Shown here piece after piece: positions 26,101-34,481 of a stretch of 64,000 nucleotides of DNA. Position numbers and translations under genes: made by a program. The notes below the pieces were generated by a model. That model did not search any database. It had not been told where the DNA came from and worked only from the letters and a program-made list of their open reading frames with translations. The stretch's first letter is position 1. Every line of letters begins with the position of its first letter. Source of the stretch: Korobacter sp963703075 (GTDB lineage Bacteria > Acidobacteriota > Terriglobia > Terriglobales > Acidobacteriaceae); contig OY969786.1 of NCBI GenBank assembly GCA_963703075.1, positions 620,001 to 684,000 of the forward strand. Direction: 5' to 3'.

Positions 26101-26306
26101 ATCGTCAAGCGCTTGCCCGGGATCGCGGTGAGAGTAGAGATGCGGCCGCCCATGACCGCCGGTCCGATGGAACGGGCGGTGTAGCCCGCGAAGGTATCGT
26201 TATCAATTTGCGCCTGTGGGGCGGGAGTAGTTTGCGCGCCCCCGACGCCGAGCAGACCAAGAATAACCGCAAGCACCACCATGAAAGGCCGTGTCCGGCT
26301 GAGCAT
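23187..26306 (-). CDS. Secreted BNR/sortilin-like beta-propeller protein
   Basis: The 1039-residue protein has a signal peptide (1-24, ending in GGAQ). Many BNR/Asp-box repeats follow (for example SEDGGITFKPI, STDGGENWTKV, TTDGGKTWTNI, STDAGATWKP, SDDGGATWNYA), covering about 50-720 and predicting one or two large beta-propellers of the VPS10/sortilin or glycosyl-hydrolase-74-like type. The last 300 residues form a separate beta-sandwich and helical tail, common in acidobacterial and Bacteroidetes homologues. Catalytic activity is not evident; many such proteins are annotated as glycosyl hydrolases without proof. The start has AGGA eight bases upstream. A LolA-like gene precedes it by 79 bp on the same strand. 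Confidence 0.85.
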   Translation of the reverse strand: MLSRTRPFMVVLAVILGLLGVGGAQTTPAPQAQIDNDTFAGYTARSIGPAVMGGRISTLTAIPGKRLTIYVGAAAGGIFKSEDGGITFKPIFDKMNSPSIGALAVDPSNPKVIWVGTGESWMRNSVSVGDGVYKSTDGGENWTKVGLADSEHISRVLIHPKDGNTVYVCALGHAWNDNDERGLYKTTDGGKTWTNILHADGRTGCGDVAFDASDPNTLYASLWPFRRYPYSFNSGGSTGGIFKSTDAGATWKPIRSGLPEGDLGRIALATTPASPKRIWAAVEAKKSALYRSDDGGATWNYANDSFNIIGRPFYFALLISDPNDGERVYKPGFALTVSDDGGKSFAEIGSEGAGGGVHGDYHALWVDPTNSDHLITGDDGGLYESLDRGAHWRFLNSFPIGQYYHVSADMARPYNVYGGLQDNGTWMGPNTYPDGVFNRHWRNIGYGDGFWSFADPTDSDLIYSEYQGGRMLRVRRSTGEIKEIYPLAKTGDPDFRCNWNTPIHIGATSKAIYIGCQFLFRSKDHGESWEKISPDLTTNNPEWLKQSESGGLTLDNSDAEKYETIYTISESPKNAQVIWAGTDDGNVQLTQNGGKSWTNLTKNVTGLPPNTWVSTIEASHFEPGTAYATFDGHAHGDMKTYVYKTTDFGKTWTQLTSPALKSFAHVIREDLVNPKLLWVGTESGLFISIDGGADWAEFNGNIPRVPVRDIFIQPRENDVIIATHGRSLYVLDDVTPIRALTSDMLNKDVAMLPSRPSVLALPAEEQRAEGDADYRGTPLPDNATVTYYQKKRHIFGELKIELFDPSGQLVASSAGDKRRGVVRVELPLRVPPPKVPPAASLVEQPFAFFGPSFPEGTYTVKLTKGKVTLTSTIKVVTDPRAKSTPQDRALQRQTVLKLYAMQERLAYLVAAMTGIRDQAKDRAAKASDEALKKQLTDLVQKVEAFRATVVTVKEGGGITGERKLREYIGELYGAVNGYEGKPTQQQLDRLVLLSTRLDDVGKKFNTMSTTELTGTNAALQKASLQPLTVVTEADWRKQQ

Positions 26307-26385
26307 CTAGGATCCTCACTTCGTAGGAATTTGTGAACAGGGAATAGAAAAGCTAAGGAGCGGCGCTTAGGCCGCTCCTGTGAAC

Positions 26386-27216
26386 CTATTGCTTTGGCGT
26401 TTCCGCTTTGGGAGTTTGGTCAGGCTTGCTGTCCGGCGGCGCTGGTTTGGGTTCCGTTGTGTCTGCGCCCTTGGTTGTGGTCGCGGCCTTCGGAGGCATT
26501 TTGAAAATTGCGGCATCGACCGGCACGTTGAACTCGACCTTATCTAATGTCACTTTTTGTTTCTGGTCCGGATGATCGGCATCGCTGCTCTCGAACGAGA
26601 AGGGCAACGGAACTCCGTCGACCTCTTTGTAGTCACCGATCACGGTGCTGGTCTTGTGTTCGGTGCCGCGGATCATGGCTACGCGATCCACGCGGATCTC
26701 GAGATTCGAATCGGGATCGATGTAATAGGTGTACACCGTCCCATCCGCGAGGGTGGCTTTCAGCTTGAGGACGTCTGTGCCTTCGAGCTTGTCTTTGCCC
26801 AGGAACTCCACTTTAGTTCCCTTGGCGGCGTAGTCCATCAGCAGGCCGCCAATCGTGGCATCCTCGACGAGCTCATCGCGCTGTTCGGCGGGAAGGAGAT
26901 CAGGATCTTTCTTTCCCATGAATGGCATGATCCCCCAGGCCTGTTTGCCGTCGTACGACAGGACTGCCGTCATCCCCTGAAGGGTAAATTCCTGGCGAAT
27001 CAAGTCGGGACGCTTTCGATACTCGGTGGCCGGTGCTTCCATCCCCGGACCAACCTCCACTTTCCCTGAGCTCTTGACGGTTTGAATGGCATTGATCTTG
27101 GCGGCTCCGCCGTGCGCCTCGATGTTCTTTGCGACAATTTCTTCAGCGGTCTGCGCGTACATCAGGGGTGCTGCACAAACCATCGTTAGAATTCCTACGG
27201 CTACCTTGCGTAGCAT
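26386..27216 (-). CDS. Secreted LolA/LppX-like lipoprotein-sorting-type protein
   Basis: The 276-residue protein has a signal peptide ending in MYAQ. The start TAEEIVAKNIEAHGGAAKINAIQTVKSSGKV is typical of outer-membrane lipoprotein-sorting-type domains common in Acidobacteria. A half-open beta-barrel is expected to about residue 225, where VTLDKVEFNVPVDAAIFKMP matches the family end. The last 45 residues are Pro/Lys/Thr-rich and disordered. This is not the housekeeping LolA, which lies in the pilus locus. ATG 27216 has AGGAGA four bases upstream. It probably forms a transcript with the BNR gene. Its function is unknown. Confidence 0.75.
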   Translation of the reverse strand: MLRKVAVGILTMVCAAPLMYAQTAEEIVAKNIEAHGGAAKINAIQTVKSSGKVEVGPGMEAPATEYRKRPDLIRQEFTLQGMTAVLSYDGKQAWGIMPFMGKKDPDLLPAEQRDELVEDATIGGLLMDYAAKGTKVEFLGKDKLEGTDVLKLKATLADGTVYTYYIDPDSNLEIRVDRVAMIRGTEHKTSTVIGDYKEVDGVPLPFSFESSDADHPDQKQKVTLDKVEFNVPVDAAIFKMPPKAATTTKGADTTEPKPAPPDSKPDQTPKAETPKQ

Positions 27217-27545
27217 CTGCTCTCCTATGCGCTGTAACAACGGGTGCTTGCAATGACGTCAAATAACGCCGAACTGTGAAGGACACAACCATATGTGGGC
27301 GTGTATCGCATGTCAAACAGAGACCGAAGCCCCCAACTGGTGATGTTCTCTACGGGAGCGGATTGCGAAAAGTTCACCGAAACGATTGGATGAAGTCTGG
27401 AATCCGGACGGCAACTTTCCGAGATCCAGACAAATGGCTTCGGCCGGAGGTCTAAGTCACTGATTGGCGAGGGATAAGATTGCCTCCAAGTTGGCATTCG
27501 GGGTGCAAAGTGTTAGCGCAGGACGCGTGTATCCATTCGGGGGCC
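27217..27545. other. Intergenic region between divergent genes
   Basis: These 329 bp lie between the LolA-like gene and the PilZ gene and should hold both promoters. I see no confident promoter box, repeat or small gene. Confidence 0.4.
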
Positions 27546-28298
27546 ATGATGTCGGGTGTGAGTCTGGAAGTTCTATTCGTTCCGCGTAAGGCCGACACTT
27601 TGTCGATGATTCGTCGTGCGGCAGAAGGTATGGACGTAAATCTCCAGGTGTGCACCGATCCTGAGGAAGTGGAACGGCTGCTTTTCTGCCATCGCTACGA
27701 CGGACTCATCGTTGACCACGATGAGACGACAGAAACCATCCTGCGCTCTTTGCGGCAGTCGCCCTCCAGCCGTAGCGCCATCGCGATTGACGTGCATGAC
27801 CAGGACGTTGACCTGCAGAGCGTGTTCGCGATGGGTGCGAACTTTGAAATGATCAGTCCGGTCACGGTGGACCGCGCCCGGCGTACGTTGCACCTCGCCC
27901 AGGGTTTAATGATGCTGGGCCGGCGCCGCTACTATCGCCATCCGGTACAAATCCCGGCACAAGCGTGGGTGAACGAACGGCCAGTCGATGCCTGGGTCAG
28001 CAATGTGAGCGAACTGGGCCTCGGGCTGCGCTCCGAAAACAGTGTGCTTACGGCGGGGCCGATACGCTGTTCTTTCCAGATACCGGGTACTACGACTGAC
28101 ATCCGGCTCGATGCCGCCGTCGTGTGGGCTGATAAGACAGGACAGGCGGGTTGCCGGATCGAGCAGATCACCCAAGGGCGCGACCAATACGTGGAGTGGC
28201 TCTGCCGGCTCTTTCATCGCGGGCCAGCCGTATTGCCCACCCACTTCGGTTCAGGACAGAATAACCGCATGGATGCCGAGCGCGTCTCGCGATATTGA
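27546..28298 (+). CDS. PilZ-domain protein with degenerate receiver-like N terminus
   Basis: The 250-residue cytoplasmic protein probably binds cyclic di-GMP. Residues 5-120 look like a CheY-type fold (LEVLFVPRKADTLSMIRRAAE, then YDGLIVDHDE), but the lysine near the end of a receiver is replaced (MISPVTV instead of a KP motif), so normal phosphotransfer is unlikely. The PilZ domain covers 126-225 with both c-di-GMP motifs: RRRYYR at 126-131 and NVSELG at 153-158. It is followed by the hybrid kinase gene on the same strand, suggesting a signalling unit. ATG 27546 is used; the upstream frame has no support. Confidence 0.82.
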   Translation: MMSGVSLEVLFVPRKADTLSMIRRAAEGMDVNLQVCTDPEEVERLLFCHRYDGLIVDHDETTETILRSLRQSPSSRSAIAIDVHDQDVDLQSVFAMGANFEMISPVTVDRARRTLHLAQGLMMLGRRRYYRHPVQIPAQAWVNERPVDAWVSNVSELGLGLRSENSVLTAGPIRCSFQIPGTTTDIRLDAAVVWADKTGQAGCRIEQITQGRDQYVEWLCRLFHRGPAVLPTHFGSGQNNRMDAERVSRY

Positions 28299-28408
28299 AG
28301 CCTGTAGTTTTGCTGACGTAATCCCTCCCCCTGAACTCATTGATTTGCCAATTTGTCCGATATCTCTCGTGGGCGCCGCATAACGGAGGCGGGCCCGGAT
28401 AGCGTTGT

Positions 28409-29977
28409 ATGAGCGATTCAGCAAAAAGTAGTGCCCAAGCCCCGGCGGCGGCAACACGCGCCCTGGAAACGTCGGTTCACGAAGCGGCTTTCAGGGCTTC
28501 GCTCGATGGCATGCTCATCATGGACGAGGAATCCCGCTACATCGATGTCAACGATGCGGCCTGCGAAATTCTCGGCCGCACGCGGGAAGAACTTCTGGGC
28601 GCAGAAGTAGGAACCTTTCTCGAGCACAAGGGAGATATAGGGATCATTCTGGACAAGGTGCGGCGAGGCGGCTCGTTGCGCGCCGAGATCTCGATCCTGC
28701 GCCCCGATGGTCAGCCGTGTCAGCTCGAATTCTCCGCCGTGGCAAATTTCCAGCCCGGCCGGCACTTGATCGCGATTCGCGATATGACTCCTCGCCGTCA
28801 TCTCGACGAGCAGATTCGTAACGCTTCGAAGATGGAAGCCGTGGGCCGGCTCGCCGGAGGTGTGGCGCACGATTTCAACAATCTCCTGATGGTCATCAGC
28901 AGCTACACGGAACTCATCCTCGATACGCTTGGGGAGTCCGATCCTCTGCGGAGAAAGGCGCACGAGATTCTTAAAGCGTCGTCGCGCGCCGCCGGACTCA
29001 CCCGCCAACTCCTCGCTTTCAGCCGTAAACAGGTTCTCGACCCGCAACTGCAGGATTTCAACAGCCTGGTGAAGGAGATGTCGAAACTGCTGGGCCGCGT
29101 GCTCGGGGAGGACGTCAGCGTTGCACTGCAGTTAAGTGAAGAGATCGGCCGGGTGTATGCCGACCGCAGCCAGATCGAGCAGATCCTGATGCATCTGGCG
29201 GTGAATGCACGCGATGTGATGCCCACGGGCGGCCGCTTGACCATTTCGACCGCGGACATGGAGTTCAACGCGGACTGCGAGCGTTTGCCCGGTAGTCCGC
29301 CGCAAGGCAGTTACGTGATGCTCGCCGTCGAAGATACTGGCACCGGGATGAGCAAAGAGGTGTTGTCTCATTTGTTCGAGCCCTTCTTCAGCACCAAGGG
29401 CACCGGCAAAGGCACCGGCCTTGGGCTGGCAGCCGTGTATGGGATCGTAAAGCAAAGCGGCGGATACATTTGGGTGGATAGCGAGATCGGCAAAGGAAGC
29501 CGTTTTCACATGTATTTCCCGCGCGCCACGAAAACTCCCGCGGAGGCGCCCAAAATCTACGCGCAGAGCTTTTCATCCGCCCGCATCCCCGTTTTACTGC
29601 TGGTGGAGGATGAAGAGGCGCTCCGCCAAGCGGCCACGGATTTCCTCAAGATGCGCGGCTACACCGTGCTCTCCGCCCGAGACGCCGCGGAAGCGCTCAA
29701 CATCGTTTCTATCCGCTCCGAGAAGATCGACGTTCTGATCACCGATCTTGTAATGCCCGGTCTCAGCGGCCGCCTGCTGGCGCAGGAACTGGTGAAAATC
29801 AGCCCTGAGACTCGCATCATGTACATGTCCGGCTACAGCGATGCAGCCGTGCTCGAAGACGCCGCCATGGACCAAACCAGCGCCTTTCTCCGGAAACCCT
29901 TCCGTATGGATGCACTCTCCGCTAAGATTCGGGAAGTCCTTGGTGTGCAAGGCGAAACCACCACCGGACCTGCCTAA
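28409..29977 (+). CDS. Hybrid sensor histidine kinase (PAS-HisKA-HATPase-REC)
   Basis: The 522-residue soluble kinase has no membrane segment, so it senses a cytoplasmic signal. The PAS domain is at about 22-130. The HisKA dimerisation domain follows, with phospho-acceptor His154 in GGVAHDFNNLL. The HATPase domain has its N box near 245, DTGTGM and the GKGTGLGLAAVYG lid. A carboxy-terminal receiver at about 393-515 has acidic residues VEDEEA, phospho-acceptor Asp446 and Lys in the LRKPF motif. The response-regulator gene starts 20 bp after its stop, so it is the likely partner in a phosphorelay. The PAS ligand is unknown. Confidence 0.93.
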   Translation: MSDSAKSSAQAPAAATRALETSVHEAAFRASLDGMLIMDEESRYIDVNDAACEILGRTREELLGAEVGTFLEHKGDIGIILDKVRRGGSLRAEISILRPDGQPCQLEFSAVANFQPGRHLIAIRDMTPRRHLDEQIRNASKMEAVGRLAGGVAHDFNNLLMVISSYTELILDTLGESDPLRRKAHEILKASSRAAGLTRQLLAFSRKQVLDPQLQDFNSLVKEMSKLLGRVLGEDVSVALQLSEEIGRVYADRSQIEQILMHLAVNARDVMPTGGRLTISTADMEFNADCERLPGSPPQGSYVMLAVEDTGTGMSKEVLSHLFEPFFSTKGTGKGTGLGLAAVYGIVKQSGGYIWVDSEIGKGSRFHMYFPRATKTPAEAPKIYAQSFSSARIPVLLLVEDEEALRQAATDFLKMRGYTVLSARDAAEALNIVSIRSEKIDVLITDLVMPGLSGRLLAQELVKISPETRIMYMSGYSDAAVLEDAAMDQTSAFLRKPFRMDALSAKIREVLGVQGETTTGPA

Positions 29978-29996
29978 TCGCGGCGAAGGGGAATGT

Positions 29997-31352
29997 TTGG
30001 CGGATAGGGTACTGCTGGTAGAGGATCAAGAGCCGCTACGGCTGGCGGTGCGGGAATACCTCGAGGGACGTGGCTTCGACATCGTTGAGGCCGGCAATTG
30101 CCAGGAAGCGCGCCGGGTCTTCACCGATAGTCCTCCTACCGTGGCCGTTCTTGACTATCATCTCCCCGACGGCACCGCGCTCGATCTCCTGCGCGAATTC
30201 AAGCGAATCGATCCCTTTGTGCCGCTGCTGATCCTCACCGCCTACGGCAGCATCGATCTCGCCGTCGACGCTATCAAAGCCGGGGCCGACCAGTTTCTGA
30301 CGAAGCCGGTTGAACTCGCCGCTCTTACCCTGGTGATCCAACGAACCATCGAGGCACGCAAGGATCGCCAAAAGCAGATGGCAGGCCGCTCCAAGCTCGA
30401 GCGCGACGCTGTGAATCCATTTCTCGGTTCCAGCTCAGCGATCCGCAAGCTTGAAGAACAAGCCCACCGGGTGCTGGAGGCCGATAGCCCGGTGCTGATT
30501 CAGGGCGAGACAGGCACCGGCAAAACCGTGCTTGCCCGCTGGATCCATGCGCATTCCCGGCGGGCCGACGAAGCTTTCGTCGATCTCAATTGCGCCGGTC
30601 TTGCCCGCGAACTGCTCGAAACCGAACTCTTTGGCCACGAAAAAGGAGCATTCACCGGCGCGGTCAGCAGCAAGGTCGGGCTCTTCGAAGTGGCGCACCG
30701 GGGCACGGTGTTTCTCGACGAGATCGGCGATGTCGATCCGCAAATCCAGCCCAAGCTTCTGAAGGTCCTGGAGGACAAACAATTCCGCCGGCTCGGCGAT
30801 GTGCGCGATCGCAAGGTCGACGTCCGCCTGCTGGCCGCTACCCACCAGGAACTGGCCGCCCTGGTGCGCGACAAGAAATTTCGCAGCGACCTCTATTTTC
30901 GTATCAGCACGATTCCGCTGAATGTGCCCCCGCTGCGGGAACGAGCGGAAGATATCCCCATTCTCGCGCAGAAACTCCTGCGGGCGGCGGCTGCTGAAAT
31001 GGGCAAGCCGGAAACCTCGCTGCACCCCGATGCCATGGAAGCGATGCAGCGTTACGCGTGGCCGGGCAACATCCGGGAAATGAAAAACGTTATCGAGCGT
31101 GCTGTGCTTCTCGGTGGCCAAGGTGAGCTGTCGCGGCGCGATCTGCTTTTCGATGCACGTCCTCAACTGGCAAACGGATGGCGCCCCGAAGGCGAGTTGA
31201 CCCTCGATGCTCTGGAACGCCAGTACATTGGATGGATGGTGGAGCAGTGCGGAGGCAAGGTGGCGGAAGCGGCCAAGCGGCTCGACGTGCCGAAGAGCAC
31301 GCTCTATCAAAAGCTCAAGCAGTACCAGATCGAGATCCCGCGCGGCGAATGA
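29997..31352 (+). CDS. Sigma-54-dependent response regulator (NtrC family)
   Basis: The 451-residue transcription activator has a receiver at 5-120 with acceptor Asp53 and a KP motif, then a AAA+ domain at about 145-375. Walker A is GETGTGKT (Lys176). The sigma-54 contact loop GAFTGA at 217-222 is intact, and Walker B is TVFLDEIGD. A Fis-type HTH lies at the carboxy end (KVAEAAKRLDVPKSTLYQKL). The start is taken as TTG 29997: the preceding AAGGGG fits, the receiver begins there, and the nearby ATG is out of frame. It is probably activated by the upstream hybrid kinase. A possible sigma-54 promoter lies before pilA in this window. Confidence 0.93.
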   Translation: MADRVLLVEDQEPLRLAVREYLEGRGFDIVEAGNCQEARRVFTDSPPTVAVLDYHLPDGTALDLLREFKRIDPFVPLLILTAYGSIDLAVDAIKAGADQFLTKPVELAALTLVIQRTIEARKDRQKQMAGRSKLERDAVNPFLGSSSAIRKLEEQAHRVLEADSPVLIQGETGTGKTVLARWIHAHSRRADEAFVDLNCAGLARELLETELFGHEKGAFTGAVSSKVGLFEVAHRGTVFLDEIGDVDPQIQPKLLKVLEDKQFRRLGDVRDRKVDVRLLAATHQELAALVRDKKFRSDLYFRISTIPLNVPPLRERAEDIPILAQKLLRAAAAEMGKPETSLHPDAMEAMQRYAWPGNIREMKNVIERAVLLGGQGELSRRDLLFDARPQLANGWRPEGELTLDALERQYIGWMVEQCGGKVAEAAKRLDVPKSTLYQKLKQYQIEIPRGE

Positions 31353-31366
31353 CCGGGGAAGTCCCG

Positions 31367-32119
31367 CTATTTCGCAGCGCCCAGCGAGTCCAGAAAGCTT
31401 TCACCCTCCTGCATGGCTGCGTCAAAACTCTGTTCCACGCCCCACCCCAGGATGTCTTTCTTCCCGTGCTCCTGTGCCACATAATAAAACTGGCTTCCCG
31501 GATTGATGCGGTCGGTGACCACGTCAATCACGTAACGGCCTTTACGAATCGCCAGGCTGGCGTGGCTGGACTCCGGCGCAGGATCCGTCAGTGCCTTACG
31601 GTGCGACGCGAGGACGGACTCGAGGAACTCCGGCGCGAATGAATGAACCCGATACTGGCACACTCCGATCACGGGATGCCCGGGAAATGCTTCTTCGACC
31701 AGGCGTTCGTAATGCAACAATTGATCGCATTCGCACAGGCCGCGGGCGGCAAATTCCATCTCGCCCGCCATGCGGATCCCGGTAAATCCTTTTGCCGTGG
31801 CATCTGCGATCGAAGCCTTGAGAAGTTCCATCAGTGCAGGAGGGTCAAAGCTGGAACCCGAAAAATAGACCTCGTCCGTCGTATGGAGTTCGAGGGCGCC
31901 GGGACGAATCGCTTCTCCGGTCCTGCGGCTATGTGCCTGAAGAGCTTCACGGATACGCTTGGCCATCTTGGGAGTTTGTGCGCAGAAACAACGCTCGCCT
32001 TGGCGCAAGCCATCCAGGAAGTAGGCAGTCAGGAATTCGAGCAGGTCCGATTCGTCTTCGTAGAAGACGCAAATATGGTCCCCTTGTTTGAAGCGGAGCA
32101 ATGGAGCAGCAAACATCAC
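31367..32119 (-). CDS. MEDS-domain sensor protein
   Basis: The 250-residue protein consists of one MEDS domain, a sensory domain also found in DcmR and fused to histidine kinases. The start LRFKQGDHICVFYEDESDLLEFLTAYFLDGL contains the family H-IC-FY motif. The middle has AGEMEFAARGLCECDQLLHYE and the CQYRVHSF segment typical of its carboxy half. Residues 180-250 extend past the usual domain. It has no DNA-binding or kinase part, so it would have to act through a partner. It is convergent with the sigma-54 regulator gene, with 14 bp between stops. The ligand is unknown. Confidence 0.8.
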   Translation of the reverse strand: MMFAAPLLRFKQGDHICVFYEDESDLLEFLTAYFLDGLRQGERCFCAQTPKMAKRIREALQAHSRRTGEAIRPGALELHTTDEVYFSGSSFDPPALMELLKASIADATAKGFTGIRMAGEMEFAARGLCECDQLLHYERLVEEAFPGHPVIGVCQYRVHSFAPEFLESVLASHRKALTDPAPESSHASLAIRKGRYVIDVVTDRINPGSQFYYVAQEHGKKDILGWGVEQSFDAAMQEGESFLDSLGAAK

Positions 32120-32189
32120 AAATCCACTCCTGGTTCAGCCGAAATTCTATCGCGACTCATCCCCCTTGCGAAGGAATAAGAACCGCGTG

Positions 32190-34091
32190 TTATTTCTCTC
32201 CTGAGTTCCTGCGAGCTTCCGCCAGGTGTTCGCGAATGGCAGCGGCTACTTCGCTGTCACCGGATCCCTGGCTCTTCATCAATTCATCGGCGTGTTTCAA
32301 TTCAACGATGGCCATCGAGTATTCCCGGCGTTTGAGAAGAACATAACCGAGAGTGTCCGTCACCGCCGGGTTAATCGGATTGGCTTCGAGCGCACGCTGC
32401 GCCAACTGTAAAGCGCGGTCGAGGTTAATGCCTTGTTCCGCGTAAATCCATGCAAGGTTGTTGGCTGCAACCCCGGTGGTATCGCCTTCCTGCAGCGCTT
32501 CTTCATACGCCCGGATCGCCGCAGGATTGTTACGCGCTGAGTCGGCCCGGATTCCGGAGATGAGCAGAGAATTGGAGGTGCTGGTGCCGGCTGCCGAAGA
32601 AGACGCAGCTTCCACATCGCCGGTGCGGGATTCGAGCGCCGCAAGTTGAACGGCGGAGCTGCTGCGCTTGGGATCCATCGCCAGGGCCGCACTGAAACAG
32701 CGCATTGCGTCCTTGTTCCAGTCATGTTCGGCGTACAACCGGCCTGCGAGTTCCATCAAGGCGGCGGACGACGGAGGCGCATTGGCGCTGCGTTCCATTC
32801 GCTGCAACATGGGCCGCGTGATCTTTCCCATGCGATACACCCGCACCAGGCCGTCCATTCCGGCCGCGGAAGTTGGATCGAGCAACACCGCCTGCTCAAA
32901 TTCCACCAGAGCATAAGCCAACCGGTGCTGCGCCAGCGCCGCTTCAGCCAGAAGCAGGTGCGATTGCGGACTCGCTTTGTCGATTCCCTGGTACCGCAAG
33001 GCAATGCTGTTGGCGGAAGCGAATTGCTTTTCGGCGATCAGGATATGCGCAAAGAGACTGAGAGCGGAAAGGTTCGCCGGCTCCTCGCGTACCACCGGAA
33101 TCACAAACTGTTCCGCGCCCGGCAGGTCGCCTTCTGAGAGCGATAGCTCAGCCAACGAGAGGCGTGCCGGAACAAAGGTTGGATCATCGTCGAGCACCGC
33201 CTGCCATTGGGTGCGCGCATCCGCATTCTTGCCCAATCGCGAGAGGGCGAGACCCAGCGCGTAATGCGCGGATGGCGAATCCGTATGAATTTCCAGCGCG
33301 GAACGCGCCAGGGTCTCCGCGGAAGCCGGGTCGCCTTGCACCAACTCGATCTCCGCTGCCAGCACCATGGTCATCGCCGGGCCCAGCTGCGCACGGTTCG
33401 TTCCGAGAGCTGTCTTGGCCGCGAGTAAAGACTGATCGCGTTGGATCCCGGACTGCTGGCTGGCCAGTGAGAGCTTCGCCTCGATCGTCCGCGCCGTGAG
33501 CGTCGCCGCGTCCTTGTCGGCGGAATTTGTTTCGTGCTTCAACAGAAGATCGAGATAGTGGCGCGAAGCATCGGTGCTCTTGCCGGATACAAGCTGGAAG
33601 TCGGCCAAGGCGTATGGCTTGGCCGGCGTCATCCTGTCTACCTTGCGAAGGACGGTCTCTGCTTCGGGAATACGCGCGCTGCGTTCGAGAAATTGAGCCA
33701 GGCGCAGATTCGTGGCCGCGTCATCCTGCAGGCCGACCGCTTTCCGATAAGCGTTCTCCGCCTCGGCACTGTGACCTTCTTCTTCCTCGAAATGCGCCAT
33801 GGCGAGCTGAATAGGAGCGCTCCGTGGAGCACTGGCCACCGCGCCTTGTAACACCGTCCGCGCCTGTGCCGTATGTCCAGTGCCGGAATAGATTTGTGCC
33901 AGGGTCACCGCTGCTTCCGGGCGCCCGGGATCCCGCTTCAGCACCTCTTGAAATTTGGCAGTCGCTGCTGGGATGTTTCCCAAATAAGCGTAAGCGCCCG
34001 CTTCAGCGCTCATAGCATCGAGATCGTTGGGATCATGTGCCAGAACGATGTCGGCGAAAACCAGCGCGCCGGTCCGGCGCGCCTCCGGCAA
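32190..34091 (-). CDS. TPR-repeat protein, main (C-terminal) part of a frameshifted lipoprotein gene
   Basis: The 633-residue reading frame holds many tetratricopeptide repeats, seen as recurring A-x-x-G-x-A-x-x-Y/F patterns, for example AYLGNIPAATAKFQEVLKRD and DLNLDRALQLAQRALEANP-like segments to the end. It has no signal of its own and would begin at a TTG in the middle of a repeat. The upstream frame (34033-34404) supplies the lipoprotein signal and first repeats. Removing one base at 34092 joins the two without interruption, reading AQLFLPEARRTGALVFAD. The complete protein would be about 737 residues and outer-membrane anchored, possibly an assembly scaffold. The frameshift may be real or an assembly error. 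Confidence 0.8.
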   Translation of the reverse strand: MPEARRTGALVFADIVLAHDPNDLDAMSAEAGAYAYLGNIPAATAKFQEVLKRDPGRPEAAVTLAQIYSGTGHTAQARTVLQGAVASAPRSAPIQLAMAHFEEEEGHSAEAENAYRKAVGLQDDAATNLRLAQFLERSARIPEAETVLRKVDRMTPAKPYALADFQLVSGKSTDASRHYLDLLLKHETNSADKDAATLTARTIEAKLSLASQQSGIQRDQSLLAAKTALGTNRAQLGPAMTMVLAAEIELVQGDPASAETLARSALEIHTDSPSAHYALGLALSRLGKNADARTQWQAVLDDDPTFVPARLSLAELSLSEGDLPGAEQFVIPVVREEPANLSALSLFAHILIAEKQFASANSIALRYQGIDKASPQSHLLLAEAALAQHRLAYALVEFEQAVLLDPTSAAGMDGLVRVYRMGKITRPMLQRMERSANAPPSSAALMELAGRLYAEHDWNKDAMRCFSAALAMDPKRSSSAVQLAALESRTGDVEAASSSAAGTSTSNSLLISGIRADSARNNPAAIRAYEEALQEGDTTGVAANNLAWIYAEQGINLDRALQLAQRALEANPINPAVTDTLGYVLLKRREYSMAIVELKHADELMKSQGSGDSEVAAAIREHLAEARRNSGEK

Positions 34092-34404
34092 GAAACAGTT
34101 GGGCGAGGTGAAGCTGCGCGGAGGTATTGCCGGGATCGAGTTCGGCGCCCTTCAGGAAAGCATTGAGCGCTTCCGTCTGATGTTCCAGCGTCCACTCGCA
34201 CTCGCCAATGTGCACATACAGTTCCGACTGCGCGGTCCGGTTCCGGGTGCGAGGCACCAGACCTTCATAGATGGCCAAAGCCTCTGCCGGCTTACCGCTC
34301 TTTTGCAGCGTGATGGCGCGGGCCACCTGTTGATGGTTGGTGGAGCACCCAAGCGAGAGCGCTAGCAATGCCAGCGCGAACAGAAGAGCCGGACGAAAAG
34401 GCAC
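34033..34404 (-). pseudogene. N-terminal lipoprotein fragment of the frameshifted TPR gene
   Basis: From GTG 34404 the product begins with a lipoprotein signal (ALLALSLGC). TPR sequence follows (KSGKPAEALAIYEGLVPRT, then HIGECEWTLEHQTEALNAFLKGAELDPGN). After LHLAQLFL the frame changes and it runs into unrelated sequence ending at 34033. The continuation is in the frame of 32190-34091. One surplus C on the coding strand at 34092 explains the break. Confidence 0.72.
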
Positions 34405-34481
34405 GTGGTATCCGCTGCCGCCCAAAGACAAGAACGGTATAGAAGAGATGCAATTTGCCCAAGGAGCGTTGCTGGAATGAC

